Part shown: one piece after another, positions 1 through 8,792 of the stretch
Numbering within the stretch: position 1 is the stretch's first letter
How the letters are laid out: each line of letters begins with the position of its first letter
Source of the DNA: Pelecanus crispus
Taxonomy: Eukaryota; Chordata; Aves; Pelecaniformes; Pelecanidae
Direction: 5' to 3'
Length of the DNA stretch: 64,000 nucleotides
NCBI RefSeq assembly: GCF_030463565.1
Contig: NC_134643.1
Span: 44,492,221 to 44,556,220 of the forward strand
Made by a program: the position numbers and the translations under genes
The notes under the pieces: model-generated
Told to the model about the DNA's origin: nothing
Databases searched by the model: none
Seen by the model: the letters and a program-made list of their open reading frames with translations, nothing else

Positions 1-2473
1 CCTTTACTGTTATAAAAACATTAAATTGAGGATCTATTAAAAACAGATTTTAAAATGCCTGAAAATCTTAAATATGTGTTGCAATAATGTGTATGGTGTC
101 ATTTTAGTGAATGTCTGATTTTTCATTAAGTTTTTTTAATTCTCAAAATCAGCATGCCTAATTTAAGAGTTCCTTAGGCACTACAAATGCTGTCTTCGTA
201 AGGGAATGGATAATTAGTCTGAAATCTGTGAAGAGTTTCAGCTAAGTTTTCTCTCTGAAATGTCAGGGGAGGACATGGTAGGAAGAACTGCCCTTGGAGT
301 AAAATGATCAGCGGTGTCGCAGGGAAGGCAATGCATCTTGCAGAAAGTCTCCAGGAGATGCTAGCTCCGAATTTCAGAATGGGAAAAAAATTGTGGGGAG
401 CAGCAAAATCCAACCCATTTGAACTGAAATGGAAGTTATTGAAATAAAAGTAGAAAGAAGTGCAAAATTACAAGGCATCTTTGTATTTCGTGTGGTATAT
501 GGGCCTGGATACTTCCTGAAGTTGTGGTGGGCTTATCCCCATTTATAATAACTTGCCAAAACATTAGACACACATACAGTTTATTAAAAAGTGAGCCTTT
601 GTATAATATAGGTGAATTTTGATTTGCAATACTCTCCTGAAAAGCATTTTGTGACGAGGGACATGATTAAATGGGTTATCCTGTTATAATAACAGAGGTG
701 TTAGTAGTGTTTTTTCTTCCTTCCTGCCACAGAACTGATTCTAGGCCTCTAGTGCCTTTTTCTATATATCTGTTTATTGTATTTGCTATAAAGGGACTGA
801 CCATCTTTGACCTGCAGTTATCTTTCATTGCTTCATACAAGTCTTTAGATTTAATTTTCTTCTTTTAAAATGACTTTATACAGTTTTCAGTTGAAACTCA
901 GTAAGATGTCCTCATAATCATTTCATGACACCAGATGCATGCACTTCTGTTTGTAATGTATTTGGTGTCCAAGATGTTGTATATGGAAAAATAATAAAAT
1001 GTAGAGTTTAAAAAAAAATCATTCTTGGACTTGACTACAAACTGCACCTCTGGCCCTTCCTTACAGCCTTATTTTCTAATCTTGCTTCTTTCAGAATACT
1101 TCCATTGCATTTACAAATCAGTTGAACAGGTTACATGGTTATCTGGCTTTTCCTGCTGTTTCCACATTTAAAAAAAAAAAAAAAATCATGTATATGTATC
1201 TGAGTTTTTGGACATGTACTAGAACAAAACCAAGAAGCTGTACAAAGCTATTGAAAATTAGTGGTATGTGTCAAATGCCAAATATGTGTTTCTTACTCTT
1301 GAAATACTGGTGCTCATCCATAGTTAACTTTTTTACTCTTTAAAATGAAGAACATTTCTTAAAGTGGTTGATTTTTCTGTGTTTTGAAATAATGCAAAGA
1401 CAGCACTATCAACCATTTGGGTTTATGAATGTTGAAACTGGGGCTGACTTTTTAGATTTAAAGCATCAGTCTTCATGGATTTCACGCCTAGCTATGAACT
1501 GATACATAGTAGATTAAAGCTATTATGCTTATATTCATATTTACTCTTTCTTTGAGTGAACTTTCAACTACTGAGCCTAAAAATACACTTTTCTATAGAG
1601 TGTCTTTTCTAACTCATGCTGGTTTTTACATTGGCTCAATTCTAATCACTGTTCAAACACGTGCATTACTCTGGAGTGCCTGAGTATAACTGCCTGGGCA
1701 AACTCAAGACTGAATTGCCCAAGAATTAAATAAGAGGAAAACGAAAACTGAGTAAACGTTAGAGGAAATTGTTTAAAGGTGGAAATTAAATCAATCTACA
1801 TACACGTGCATACATATTTCCAATCTCTTGCTGAAATATAAAGAAACTCAACTAGCTTCTTGCCTGTAAGCCAAATTCACTTAATTTGATATTGATGGGA
1901 ACCCAGGCACAACCAAAAAAACAGTAGACCTGATGGCAGAGGAAGCTGGTGTGATTGACTTTGGTGCACATTAAAATGTGCTGAGGAATCCCGTATTATT
2001 GAATGATCAGCAGATTGTCCTTCGGGTCTGCCAGCTGTGTTGCATCTCTACTTGATGTGAAGATAGACCTAACAGGGTGTTGCTCCTTGGTTATTTTTAA
2101 CTAGAATGACAGTTTCTGTGGTGCCTGAGCAGTACAGAGAGGGAAAATGTAGGAGTCTGGTGTCACAAGCTGCTTTTTAGGTAGCATCCTAACCCGTCTG
2201 TGAACATGTGATGAGCTGTTTCCCAGGAACCTACTTCCATGGTTGTCTGGAGATGCGAATTGATCAAAGTGCATCTGAGGTAGGGAAGGTGAAGAGAGAA
2301 GCAAAAAGTCAATGAGAGCCTGGGACAATGTGGAGTTGTGTGTGGCATGCTAGTGGGTATGGGAGCTCAGAGTTCCTCCCAAGGGCCCCTTGTTTACGTG
2401 TAGCCTCTGTCCACAGATCCACATTTGGAAATGAGTGCTTCTTCGGAGTAGGGAATGGGAAAGGGTCTTTATC
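1..2473. other. Non-coding flank, nothing recognised
   Basis: AT-rich DNA with only short open frames that lack codon bias, family motifs or splice context. An A-run lies at about 1170-1185. I see no exon, RNA gene or transposon copy I can name. Confidence 0.6.
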
Positions 2474-2478
2474 TCCTC
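2474..2478. repeat. 5' target-site duplication of the retroelement (TCCTC)
   Basis: TCCTC lies immediately before the TG that opens the 5' LTR, and the same five bases follow the CA that closes the 3' LTR at 9368-9372. A 6-bp duplication does not match. Five bases is a usual length for ERVL-type integration. Confidence 0.9.
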
Positions 2479-2721
2479 TGTCCTGGTTTCGGCTGGGATA
2501 GAGTTAATTTTCTTCCTAACAGCAGGCATAGTGCTGTGTTTTGGATTTAGTAGGAGAAGAATGTTGATAACAGGCTGATGTTTTTAGTTGTTGCTGAGTA
2601 CTGCTTATGCTAGTCAAGGACTTTTTCAGCTTCCCATGCTCTGCCAGGCGCACAAGAAACTGGGAGGGGGCACAGCCAGAATAGTTGATCCAAACTGACC
2701 AAAGGGCTATTCCATACCATA

Positions 2722-2744
2722 TGACGTCATGCTCAGTATATAAA
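2722..2744 (+). promoter_or_regulatory. LTR core promoter: CRE plus TATA box
   Basis: A full palindromic cAMP-response element, TGACGTCA, is at 2722-2729, and TATATAAA follows at 2737-2744, seven bases later. The spacing suits a CREB/ATF-driven pol II promoter. A run of eight G then TTGGCCGGGG follows immediately, before the predicted start near 2764. Confidence 0.85.
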
Positions 2745-2763
2745 CTGGGGGGGGTTGGCCGGG

Positions 2764-2781
2764 GAGCAGCGATCGCTGCTC
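2764..2781 (+). promoter_or_regulatory. Perfect 18-bp palindrome at predicted RNA start
   Basis: GAGCAGCGATCGCTGCTC is its own reverse complement. It begins 27 bases after the first base of the TATA box, so transcripts starting there would carry a 7-bp stem with a 4-base loop at or near the 5' end. The identical palindrome is in the 3' LTR at 9082-9099. The structure is visible; a role (TAR-like leader hairpin or dimerisation) is inference. Confidence 0.7.
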
Positions 2782-2849
2782 GGGAACTGTCTGGGTATCG
2801 GTCGGCGGGTGGTGAGCAATTGCATTGTGCATCACTTGCTTCGTGTATC

Positions 2850-2872
2850 ATTATTATTATTATCATTATTAT
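2850..2872. repeat. ATT-rich simple repeat within LTR R region
   Basis: A short imperfect (ATT)n tract, repeated unchanged in the 3' LTR. It continues into T/A-rich DNA leading to the polyadenylation signal. Confidence 0.7.
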
Positions 2873-2912
2873 ACTGTTACTATTAGCATTACTATTTTAC
2901 TTTATTTCAATT

Positions 2913-2918
2913 ATTAAA
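2913..2918 (+). terminator. Polyadenylation signal in 5' LTR (ATTAAA)
   Basis: ATTAAA, the commonest variant hexamer, lies about 150 bases after the predicted RNA start. In the 5' LTR it must be bypassed for full-length RNA; the working copy is in the 3' LTR. Confidence 0.6.
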
Positions 2919-3057
2919 CTGTTCTTATCTCAGCCCAGGAGTGTTTCTCACTCTTACTCCTCCAATTCTCTCCCCCATCCCATCGGGGTAGGGGGAGTGA
3001 GCGAGCGGCTGCGTGGTGCTTAGTTGCTGGCTGGGGCTAAACCACGACAGTCCTTTT

Positions 3058-3075
3058 TGGCGCCCAACGTGGGGC
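3058..3075 (+). other. Primer binding site, tRNA-Lys(1,2) type
   Basis: TGGCGCCCAACGTGGGGC matches the 18-base site complementary to the 3' end of tRNA-Lys1,2, the primer type known from MPMV and visna virus. It sits eight bases after the 5' LTR. It is where minus-strand DNA synthesis would begin. Confidence 0.9.
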
Positions 3076-3160
3076 ACGAGATAACAACAGATTAATCAGA
3101 GTGTATTAAGGAGTCTGTTAACAGTTGCCGGTCACGATATTAGTTCTTCTGATCTGCACC

Positions 3161-5143
3161 ATGTTCTTTTTTTTGCAGCACGCGTTAAAGCTTGCTGTCA
3201 GTTTGTGTAGTGTGCTATGCTCTGCAGTGATTCATGATCTTTTGCTTGGGAGGCTCCTTATCAAAACCCTGACCTTGAGCATTCTTTGGTATTTGGGTTT
3301 CATACAGAAGTCACTACTGTACTTCGGGTACTACCTCATAGAGAGAGTTAGCAATTATACTTCTTACTCTGAGAGGCTTGTTGTGGAGGAAATACAGAAT
3401 GGCACCTTTGCTGCTTTCTTCTATGATGTTTCCTCCTTCATTACAACAACTTTCCTGTATCTTGAACACCCCTGGGCAGTTAAGATACTTCTATTGATAA
3501 TTCTTGGGAATGTTGTTTCCATTTTGATAAAGGTCAGTAAGCAGTTTAAAAATACCATCCAAAGATCTACCCCAAGGCTGGATAGTTATGAGTGGCAGGG
3601 TGTGTGGGATCGTATGCGCAAGTACCTAGGGCAGTGGGGACCTCCAGTGTTTTGGAACTTCACCCCTGAACAAGTGCAGAATCCTGAAGAATTAGTAAAG
3701 TATTTGGAAGAAGTATGTTGTCACCCTGGTAGCTCCAGAGAGACACAAATCATTGCAACATGCTGGGGACTGGCCCATGCCTATCGAGCCGTGGTCAACG
3801 CTAATCAGTACCCTCAAAAGAAGGAGAAGGTCTCTGGATCTGATGACAAAACAACAAGCACTGTGGCTACTCAAACCCCCACTACAGGCCCTGCGGCTAC
3901 TCCAACCCCCACTACAGGCCTTGCAGCTACTCAAACCCCTGCCCCAGGCACTGTGGCTACTCCAGCCACAGCCATGAGCACTGCGGCTACTCAAACCCCA
4001 GTGACAGACACTGTGGCTAAACCAGAGAACCAACCTGCGCCGGTATCAGTTGCCCCTATACAGAAGAAAAAATACACGAGGAAATCAGTTCGTTTAGTAA
4101 GGGATGAAGATGAACCAGGGCCATCACGAGAACCAGAGGAGGAAGAACCCATAAATGAGATGGTGACCACCCGATCCCTATCCCTGAGTGAGCTGCGAGA
4201 TATGCGAAAAGATTTTGGTCGTCATCCAGGCGAGCACATCATCACCTGGCTGCTCCGATGCTGGGATAACGGGGCCAGTAGCCTGGATTTAGAGGGTAGG
4301 GAAGCCAAGCAGCTGGGATCCCTTTCCAGGGAAGGGGGCATTGACAAAGCAATTGGAAAAGGGGCAAAACCGCTCAGCCTCTGGAGGCGACTTCTGTCAA
4401 GCGTGAAGGAAAGGTATCCCTTCAAGGAGGATGTTTTATACCGCCCAAGCAAATGGACCACCGTAGAGAAAGGTATCCAGTACCTGAGGGAATTAGGCGT
4501 GCTGGAGGTGATTTACAGTGACCTGAATGATGAGCGGTTAACCAAAGACCCAGATGAAGTCAGGTGCACACAATCCATGTGGCGGAAGGTGGTACGGAGC
4601 GCACCAGCATCGTATTCCAACTCGTTGGCAATACTAGCCTGGAAAGACGACGAGGCACCAACGGTGGATGAAGTGGCTAGACAACTCCGGGACTACGAAG
4701 AAAAGCTCTCTTCCTCCCTACGGGCCTGTGTCTCGGCTGTGGAAAAACTGTGCCAAGAGTTCCAACAACTCAGAGAGGATCTGTCCTACTCCCCACCTGC
4801 ACGGACCAGTGTCTCAGCCATTAGGAGTCAACGTCCCTATGCTCAAGAGAGAGGATATAGAGGATACACACCACGGGGCACCCTGTGGTTTTACCTGCGT
4901 GATTATGGAGAGGACATGAGGAAGTGGGATGGAAAACCCACCTCAACCTTAGAGGCACGGGTGCGTGAGTTGCAAGGAAAAACTATTAGAAAAGGCGGTT
5001 CTCCCAGGAAAATTGCAGCTCCAGTTTCCAGTGAGCAGTTCCCGAGACAGAGTAAGAGGGCTAATTTTACTTCCGACCTTGATCAGGGGACTTTTGATTC
5101 ACATTTACAGGAAGTGAACAGCGAATACTGTGACCAGTGTTAG
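3161..5143 (+). CDS. gag: Retroviral Gag polyprotein (ERVL-like), with N-terminal membrane segments
   Basis: Predicted 660-residue structural polyprotein. I start it at ATG 3161 (A at -3). No other ATG occurs between the predicted RNA start and this codon, although the frame is open slightly further upstream without ATG. Residues about 2-29, 37-60 and 106-125 are strongly hydrophobic and look like membrane helices; N-glycosylation sequons lie at about 65 and 80. A tryptophan-rich segment follows (about 145-220), then five 10-residue A/T/P-rich repeats (235-284), a basic-to-acidic linker (about 295-330), and a capsid-like region from about 335 to 540. No CCHC zinc knuckle is visible; an RG/GY patch around 560-575 precedes the conserved-looking LWFYLRDYGEDMRKWDG segment. 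It ends in UAG and pol continues in the same frame. Membrane insertion is inferred. Confidence 0.93.
   Translation: MFFFLQHALKLAVSLCSVLCSAVIHDLLLGRLLIKTLTLSILWYLGFIQKSLLYFGYYLIERVSNYTSYSERLVVEEIQNGTFAAFFYDVSSFITTTFLYLEHPWAVKILLLIILGNVVSILIKVSKQFKNTIQRSTPRLDSYEWQGVWDRMRKYLGQWGPPVFWNFTPEQVQNPEELVKYLEEVCCHPGSSRETQIIATCWGLAHAYRAVVNANQYPQKKEKVSGSDDKTTSTVATQTPTTGPAATPTPTTGLAATQTPAPGTVATPATAMSTAATQTPVTDTVAKPENQPAPVSVAPIQKKKYTRKSVRLVRDEDEPGPSREPEEEEPINEMVTTRSLSLSELRDMRKDFGRHPGEHIITWLLRCWDNGASSLDLEGREAKQLGSLSREGGIDKAIGKGAKPLSLWRRLLSSVKERYPFKEDVLYRPSKWTTVEKGIQYLRELGVLEVIYSDLNDERLTKDPDEVRCTQSMWRKVVRSAPASYSNSLAILAWKDDEAPTVDEVARQLRDYEEKLSSSLRACVSAVEKLCQEFQQLREDLSYSPPARTSVSAIRSQRPYAQERGYRGYTPRGTLWFYLRDYGEDMRKWDGKPTSTLEARVRELQGKTIRKGGSPRKIAAPVSSEQFPRQSKRANFTSDLDQGTFDSHLQEVNSEYCDQC
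3863..4012 (+). repeat. Five 30-bp tandem units inside gag
   Basis: Five consecutive 30-base units encode decapeptides such as VATQTPTTGP and AATPTPTTGL, with a partial sixth unit after them. The units have diverged, mostly at the seventh to tenth residue, but keep the frame. They form a proline/threonine/alanine-rich spacer between the membrane/Trp-rich part and the capsid-like part of Gag. Confidence 0.88.
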
Positions 5144-5171
5144 AGGGGCCCTGCCTCCAGCCAGGTGGAGG
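5141..5171 (+). promoter_or_regulatory. In-frame UAG between gag and pol, with downstream hairpin
   Basis: The gag stop TAG (5141-5143) is followed by an uninterrupted same-frame pol reading, so a single suppressed stop would yield Gag-Pol. Ten bases after the stop, CCTCCA (5154-5159) can pair with TGGAGG (5166-5171) around a six-base loop; CCTG (5150-5153) could alternatively pair with CAGG (5162-5165). Gammaretroviruses such as MLV use UAG readthrough with a downstream structure. Readthrough here is inferred from frame and structure, not shown. Confidence 0.75.
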
Positions 5172-8100
5172 AAAGGGACAACCGGGTTTACTGGACTGTG
5201 TGGATTCGATGGCCTGGAACGTCAGACCCACAGGAGTATAAGGCTCTAGTGGACACTGGTGCACAGTGCACGCTAATGCCATCAAACTATAGAGGGGCAG
5301 AACCCATTTGTATTTCTGGAGTGACAGGGGGATCCCAACAGCTAACTGTACTGGAAGCTGAAGTGAGCCTAACTGGGAATGAGTGGCAAAAGCACCCCAT
5401 TGTGACTGGCCCAGACGCTCCGTGCATCCTTGGCATAGACTACCTCAGGAGAGGGTATTTCAAGGACCCAAAAGGGTACCGGTGGGCTTTTGGTATAGCT
5501 GCTTTGGAGACAGAGGAAATTAAACAGTTGTCCACCTTGCCGGGTCTCTCAGAGGACCCTTCGATTGTAGGGTTGCTGAAGGTTGAGGAACAACAGGTGC
5601 CGATTGCTACCACAACTGTGCACAGGCGGCAATATCGCACCAACCGAGACTCCCTGATTCCCATCCATAACCTGATTCGTCGACTGGAGAGCCAGGGAGT
5701 GATCAGCAAGACTCGCTCACCCTTTAACAGTCCCATATGGCCAGTGCGAAAGTCTAATGGGGAGTGGAGACTAACAGTGGACTATCGTGGCCTGAACGAA
5801 GTTACACCGCCGCTGAGTGCTGCCGTGCCAGACATGCTAGAACTTCAATATGAACTGGAGTCAAAGGCAGCTAAGTGGTATGCCACAATTGATATTGCTA
5901 ATGCATTTTTCTCCATCCCTTTGGCAGCAGAGTGCAGACCCCAGTTTGCTTTTACCTGGAGGGGTGTTCAGTACACCTGGAACCGACTGCCCCAGGGGTG
6001 GAAGCACAGCCCCACCATTTGCCATGGACTGATCCAGACGGCACTGGAACAGGGTGAAGCTCCAGAACATCTGCAGTACACTGATGACATCATTGTGTGG
6101 GGCAATACAGCAGAAGAAGTTTTTGAGAAGGGAAAGAAAATAGTCCAAATCCTTCTGAAGGCTGGTTTTGCCATAAAACAGAGTAAGGTCAAGGGGCCTG
6201 CACAGGAGATCCAGTTTTTAGGAATAAAATGGCAAGATGGACGTCGTCAGATCCCAATGGATGTGATCAACAAAATAACAGCTATGTCCCCACCAACTAG
6301 CAAAAAGGAAACACAAGCTTTCTTAGGCGTTGTGGGGTTTTGGAGAATGCATATTCCAAATTACAGCCAGATCGTAAGCCCTCTCTATCAAGTGACCCGG
6401 AAGAAGAACGAATTCAAATGGGGCCCTGAGCAACAACAAGCCTTTGAACAAATTAAAGGGGAGATAGTTCATGCAGTAGCCCTTGGGCCAGTCCGGGCAG
6501 GGCAGGATATTAAAAATGTGCTCTACACCGCAGCCGGGGAGAATGGCCCTACCTGGAGCCTCTGGCAGAAAGCACCAGGGGAGACTCGAGGTCGACCCCT
6601 AGGGTTTTGGAGTCGGGGATACAGAGGATCCGAAGCCCGCTACACTCCAACTGAGAAAGAGATACTGGCAGCATATGAAGGGGTTCGAGCTGCTTCAGAA
6701 GTGGTTGGTACTGAAGCACAGCTCCTGCTGGCACCCCGACTGCCGGTGTTGGGCTGGATGTTCAAAGGGAGGGTCCCCTCTACACATCATGCAACTGATG
6801 CTACATGGAGTAAGTGGGTTGCATTGATCACACAACGGGCTCGAATAGGAAACCCCAGTCGCCCAGGAATCTTGGAAGTGATCATGGACTGGCCAGAAGG
6901 AAAAAACATTAGAATATCACCAGAGGAGGAGGTGACACGTGCTGAAGAGGCCCCACTGTATAATAAATTGCCAGAAAATGAGAAGCAATATGCCCTGTTC
7001 ACTGATGGGTCCTGTCGTCTCGTGGGAAAGCATCGGAGGTGGAAAGCTGCTGTATGGAGTCCTATACGACAAGTCGCAGAAACTGCTGAAGGAGAAGGGG
7101 AGTCGAGTCAGTTTGCAGAGGTGAAAGCCATCCAGCTGGCTTTAGATATTGCTGAAAGAGAAAAGTGGCCAGTCCTTTATCTCTATACTGACTCATGGAT
7201 GGTGGCAAATGCCCTGTGGGGGTGGCTGCAGCAATGGAAGCAGAGCAACTGGCAGCGCAGAGGCAAACCAATCTGGGCTGCCGCATTGTGGCAAGATATT
7301 GCTGCCCGGGTAGAGAACCTGGTTGTAAAAGTTCGTCATGTAGATGCTCATGTACCTAAGAGTCGGGCCACTGAAGAACATCAAAACAACCAGCAAGTAG
7401 ATCAGGCTGCTAAGATTGAAGTGGCTCAGGTGGATTTGGACTGGCAACATAAGGGTGAATTATTTATAGCTCGGTGGGCCCATGATGCCTCAGGCCATCA
7501 AGGAAGGGATGCAACGTATAAATGGGCTCGTGATCGAGGGGTGGACTTAACTATGGACAGTATTGCACAGGTTATTCATGAGTGTGAAACATGCGCTGCA
7601 ATCAAGCAAGCCAAGCAGTTCAAGCCCCTTGGGTATAGTGAACGATGGCTGAAATATAAATATGGGGAGGCCTGGCAGATTGATTACATCACGCTCCCAC
7701 AGACCCGCCAAGGCAAGCGCTACGTGCTCACCATGGTGGAAGCAACCACTGGATGGCTGGAAACATATCCCGTGCCCCATGCCACCGCCCGGAACACCAT
7801 CCTGGGCCTTGAAAAGCAAGTCCTGTGGCGACATGGCACCCCAGAAAGAATTGAGTCAGACAACGGGACTCATTTCCGAAACAACCTCATAGACACCTGG
7901 GCCAAAGAGCACGGCATTGAGTGGGTATATCACATCCCTTACCATGCACCAGCCTCCGGGAAAATTGAGCGATACAATGGATTGTTAAAGACTACCCTGA
8001 GAGCAATGGGTGGTGGGACGTTTAAACATTGGGATACGCATTTAGCAAAAGCCACCTGGTTAGTCAACACCAGGGGATCTGCCAATCGAGCTGGCCCTGC

Positions 8101-8329
8101 CCAATCAAAACTTTTACGTACTGTAGAAGGAGATAAAGTTCCTGTAGTGCACATGAAAAATATGCTGGGGAAGACAGTCTGGGTTACTTCCCCCTCTGGC
8201 AAAGGCAAACCCATTCGTGGGATTGCTTTTGCTCAAGGACCTGGGTGCACTTGGTGGGTGATGCGAAAGGATGGGGAAGCCCAATGTGTACCTCAAGGGA
8301 ATTTGATTTTGGGTGAAAATAGCCAATGA
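5144..8329 (+). CDS. pol: Pol polyprotein: protease, reverse transcriptase, RNase H, integrase
   Basis: 1061 residues from the codon after UAG; the first near-start codon is GTG at 5165, and residue numbers here count from it. Aspartic protease motif LVDTGAQ has D30. RT shows D243, LPQG from 275 and YTDD at 305-308 (nt 6077-6088). RNase H has D614, E652, D676 and D746. Integrase has the zinc motif H773/H778/C807/C810 and a D840, D899, E935 triad with the standard 35-residue D-E spacing, then a small C-terminal domain. All catalytic residues are present and no frameshift or stop interrupts it. There is no good ATG start, so it is probably made only as Gag-Pol by stop readthrough. No dUTPase and no env follow. 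The sequence resembles class III (ERVL) pols in birds. Confidence 0.95.
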   Translation, partial: RGPASSQVEERDNRVYWTVWIRWPGTSDPQEYKALVDTGAQCTLMPSNYRGAEPICISGVTGGSQQLTVLEAEVSLTGNEWQKHPIVTGPDAPCILGIDYLRRGYFKDPKGYRWAFGIAALETEEIKQLSTLPGLSEDPSIVGLLKVEEQQVPIATTTVHRRQYRTNRDSLIPIHNLIRRLESQGVISKTRSPFNSPIWPVRKSNGEWRLTVDYRGLNEVTPPLSAAVPDMLELQYELESKAAKWYATIDIANAFFSIPLAAECRPQFAFTWRGVQYTWNRLPQGWKHSPTICHGLIQTALEQGEAPEHLQYTDDIIVWGNTAEEVFEKGKKIVQILLKAGFAIKQSKVKGPAQEIQFLGIKWQDGRRQIPMDVINKITAMSPPTSKKETQAFLGVVGFWRMHIPNYSQIVSPLYQVTRKKNEFKWGPEQQQAFEQIKGEIVHAVALGPVRAGQDIKNVLYTAAGENGPTWSLWQKAPGETRGRPLGFWSRGYRGSEARYTPTEKEILAAYEGVRAASEVVGTEAQLLLAPRLPVLGWMFKGRVPSTHHATDATWSKWVALITQRARIGNPSRPGILEVIMDWPEGKNIRISPEEEVTRAEEAPLYNKLPENEKQYALFTDGSCRLVGKHRRWKAAVWSPIRQVAETAEGEGESSQFAEVKAIQLALDIAEREKWPVLYLYTDSWMVANALWGWLQQWKQSNWQRRGKPIWAAALWQDIAARVENLVVKVRHVDAHVPKSRATEEHQNNQQVDQAAKIEVAQVDLDWQHKGELFIARWAHDASGHQGRDATYKWARDRGVDLTMDSIAQVIHECETCAAIKQAKQFKPLGYSERWLKYKYGEAWQIDYITLPQTRQGKRYVLTMVEATTGWLETYPVPHATARNTILGLEKQVLWRHGTPERIESDNGTHFRNNLIDTWAKEHGIEWVYHIPYHAPASGKIERYNGLLKTTLRAMGGGTFKHWDTHLAKATWLVNTRGSANRAGPAQSKLLRTVEGDKVPVVHMKNMLGKTVWVTSPSGKGKPIRGIAFAQGPGCTWWVMRKDGEAQCVPQGNLILGENSQ

Positions 8330-8365
8330 ACTGAATTGTATAATATTAATTGCTTTATAATACTG

Positions 8366-8400
8366 TATGTTATCTCTTAACTATATGTTATCTCTTAACT
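8366..8400. repeat. 18-bp tandem duplication in post-pol region
   Basis: The unit TATGTTATCTCTTAACTA at 8366-8383 is repeated at 8384-8400, missing its last base. It probably arose by slippage in AT-rich DNA. Confidence 0.85.
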
Positions 8401-8742
8401 GCATGTTAATATAATAATATAGTAGGTTAATATTAAGTATATAATACTATATATTATGATTGCTATATGCCGCATCAATGGTATTGCAGTAAGAATTGCC
8501 CAGCCTAAGGAAAATGAACTTTGATGAAACCATGTTGGAATGAGAACTGACTTCAGCATGCAACAGTCCAACACTGCACACCACCTCTCCTGCTCTGAAA
8601 GACTGTGATGACAGATGGAACCCAAAGTCATGGGCTAAATGAACTCAATGGACATTTTAGAGGGATGGGCCATAGACGAAGGGAATGATATCTGTGTGTA
8701 TATCAAGATAGGGAAAGGGGTGGTGATTAATTGGAACACATT

Positions 8743-8792
8743 GGAAAGGGGAGGGCCTGTGCATGACGTAGATGGTATAGAATAAGGGGTGG
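8743..8792 (+). other. Candidate polypurine tracts before the 3' LTR
   Basis: GGAAAGGGGAGGG (8743-8755) is the best purine run but lies 41 bases before the LTR. AATAAGGGGTGG (8781-8792) is close to the LTR but interrupted by a T, with TAC between it and the LTR edge. One of them should prime plus-strand DNA synthesis; position favours the second. Confidence 0.5.

Larger units (their letters stand above)
2479..3049 (+). repeat. 5' LTR (571 bp)
   Basis: It begins TGTCCTGGTTT and ends AAACCACGACA, which form an imperfect terminal inverted repeat (10 of 11 bases), fixing both boundaries. It contains a CRE and TATA box in U3, a palindrome at the expected RNA start, an ATTAAA polyadenylation signal, and a U5 running to the CA. 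The same sequence recurs exactly 6318 bases downstream. The R region is inferred as about 2764 to about 2935. Confidence 0.96.

Noticed and set aside
2516..3023. Open frames of 112-116 codons on both strands of the 5' LTR, repeated in the 3' LTR
   Set aside because: They are identical in both LTRs simply because the LTRs are. They overlap promoter and polyadenylation elements and have low-complexity isoleucine runs from the ATT repeat; no protein family is visible.
3125..3160. TTG at 3125 as the gag start
   Set aside because: A vertebrate element would use the first ATG at 3161, which has A at -3; the upstream codons are only open frame.
5150..5171. A pseudoknot combining CCTG/CAGG and CCTCCA/TGGAGG after the UAG
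   Set aside because: The two stems would leave no bases for the connecting loops, which is not feasible; they are alternatives, so only the hairpin is kept.
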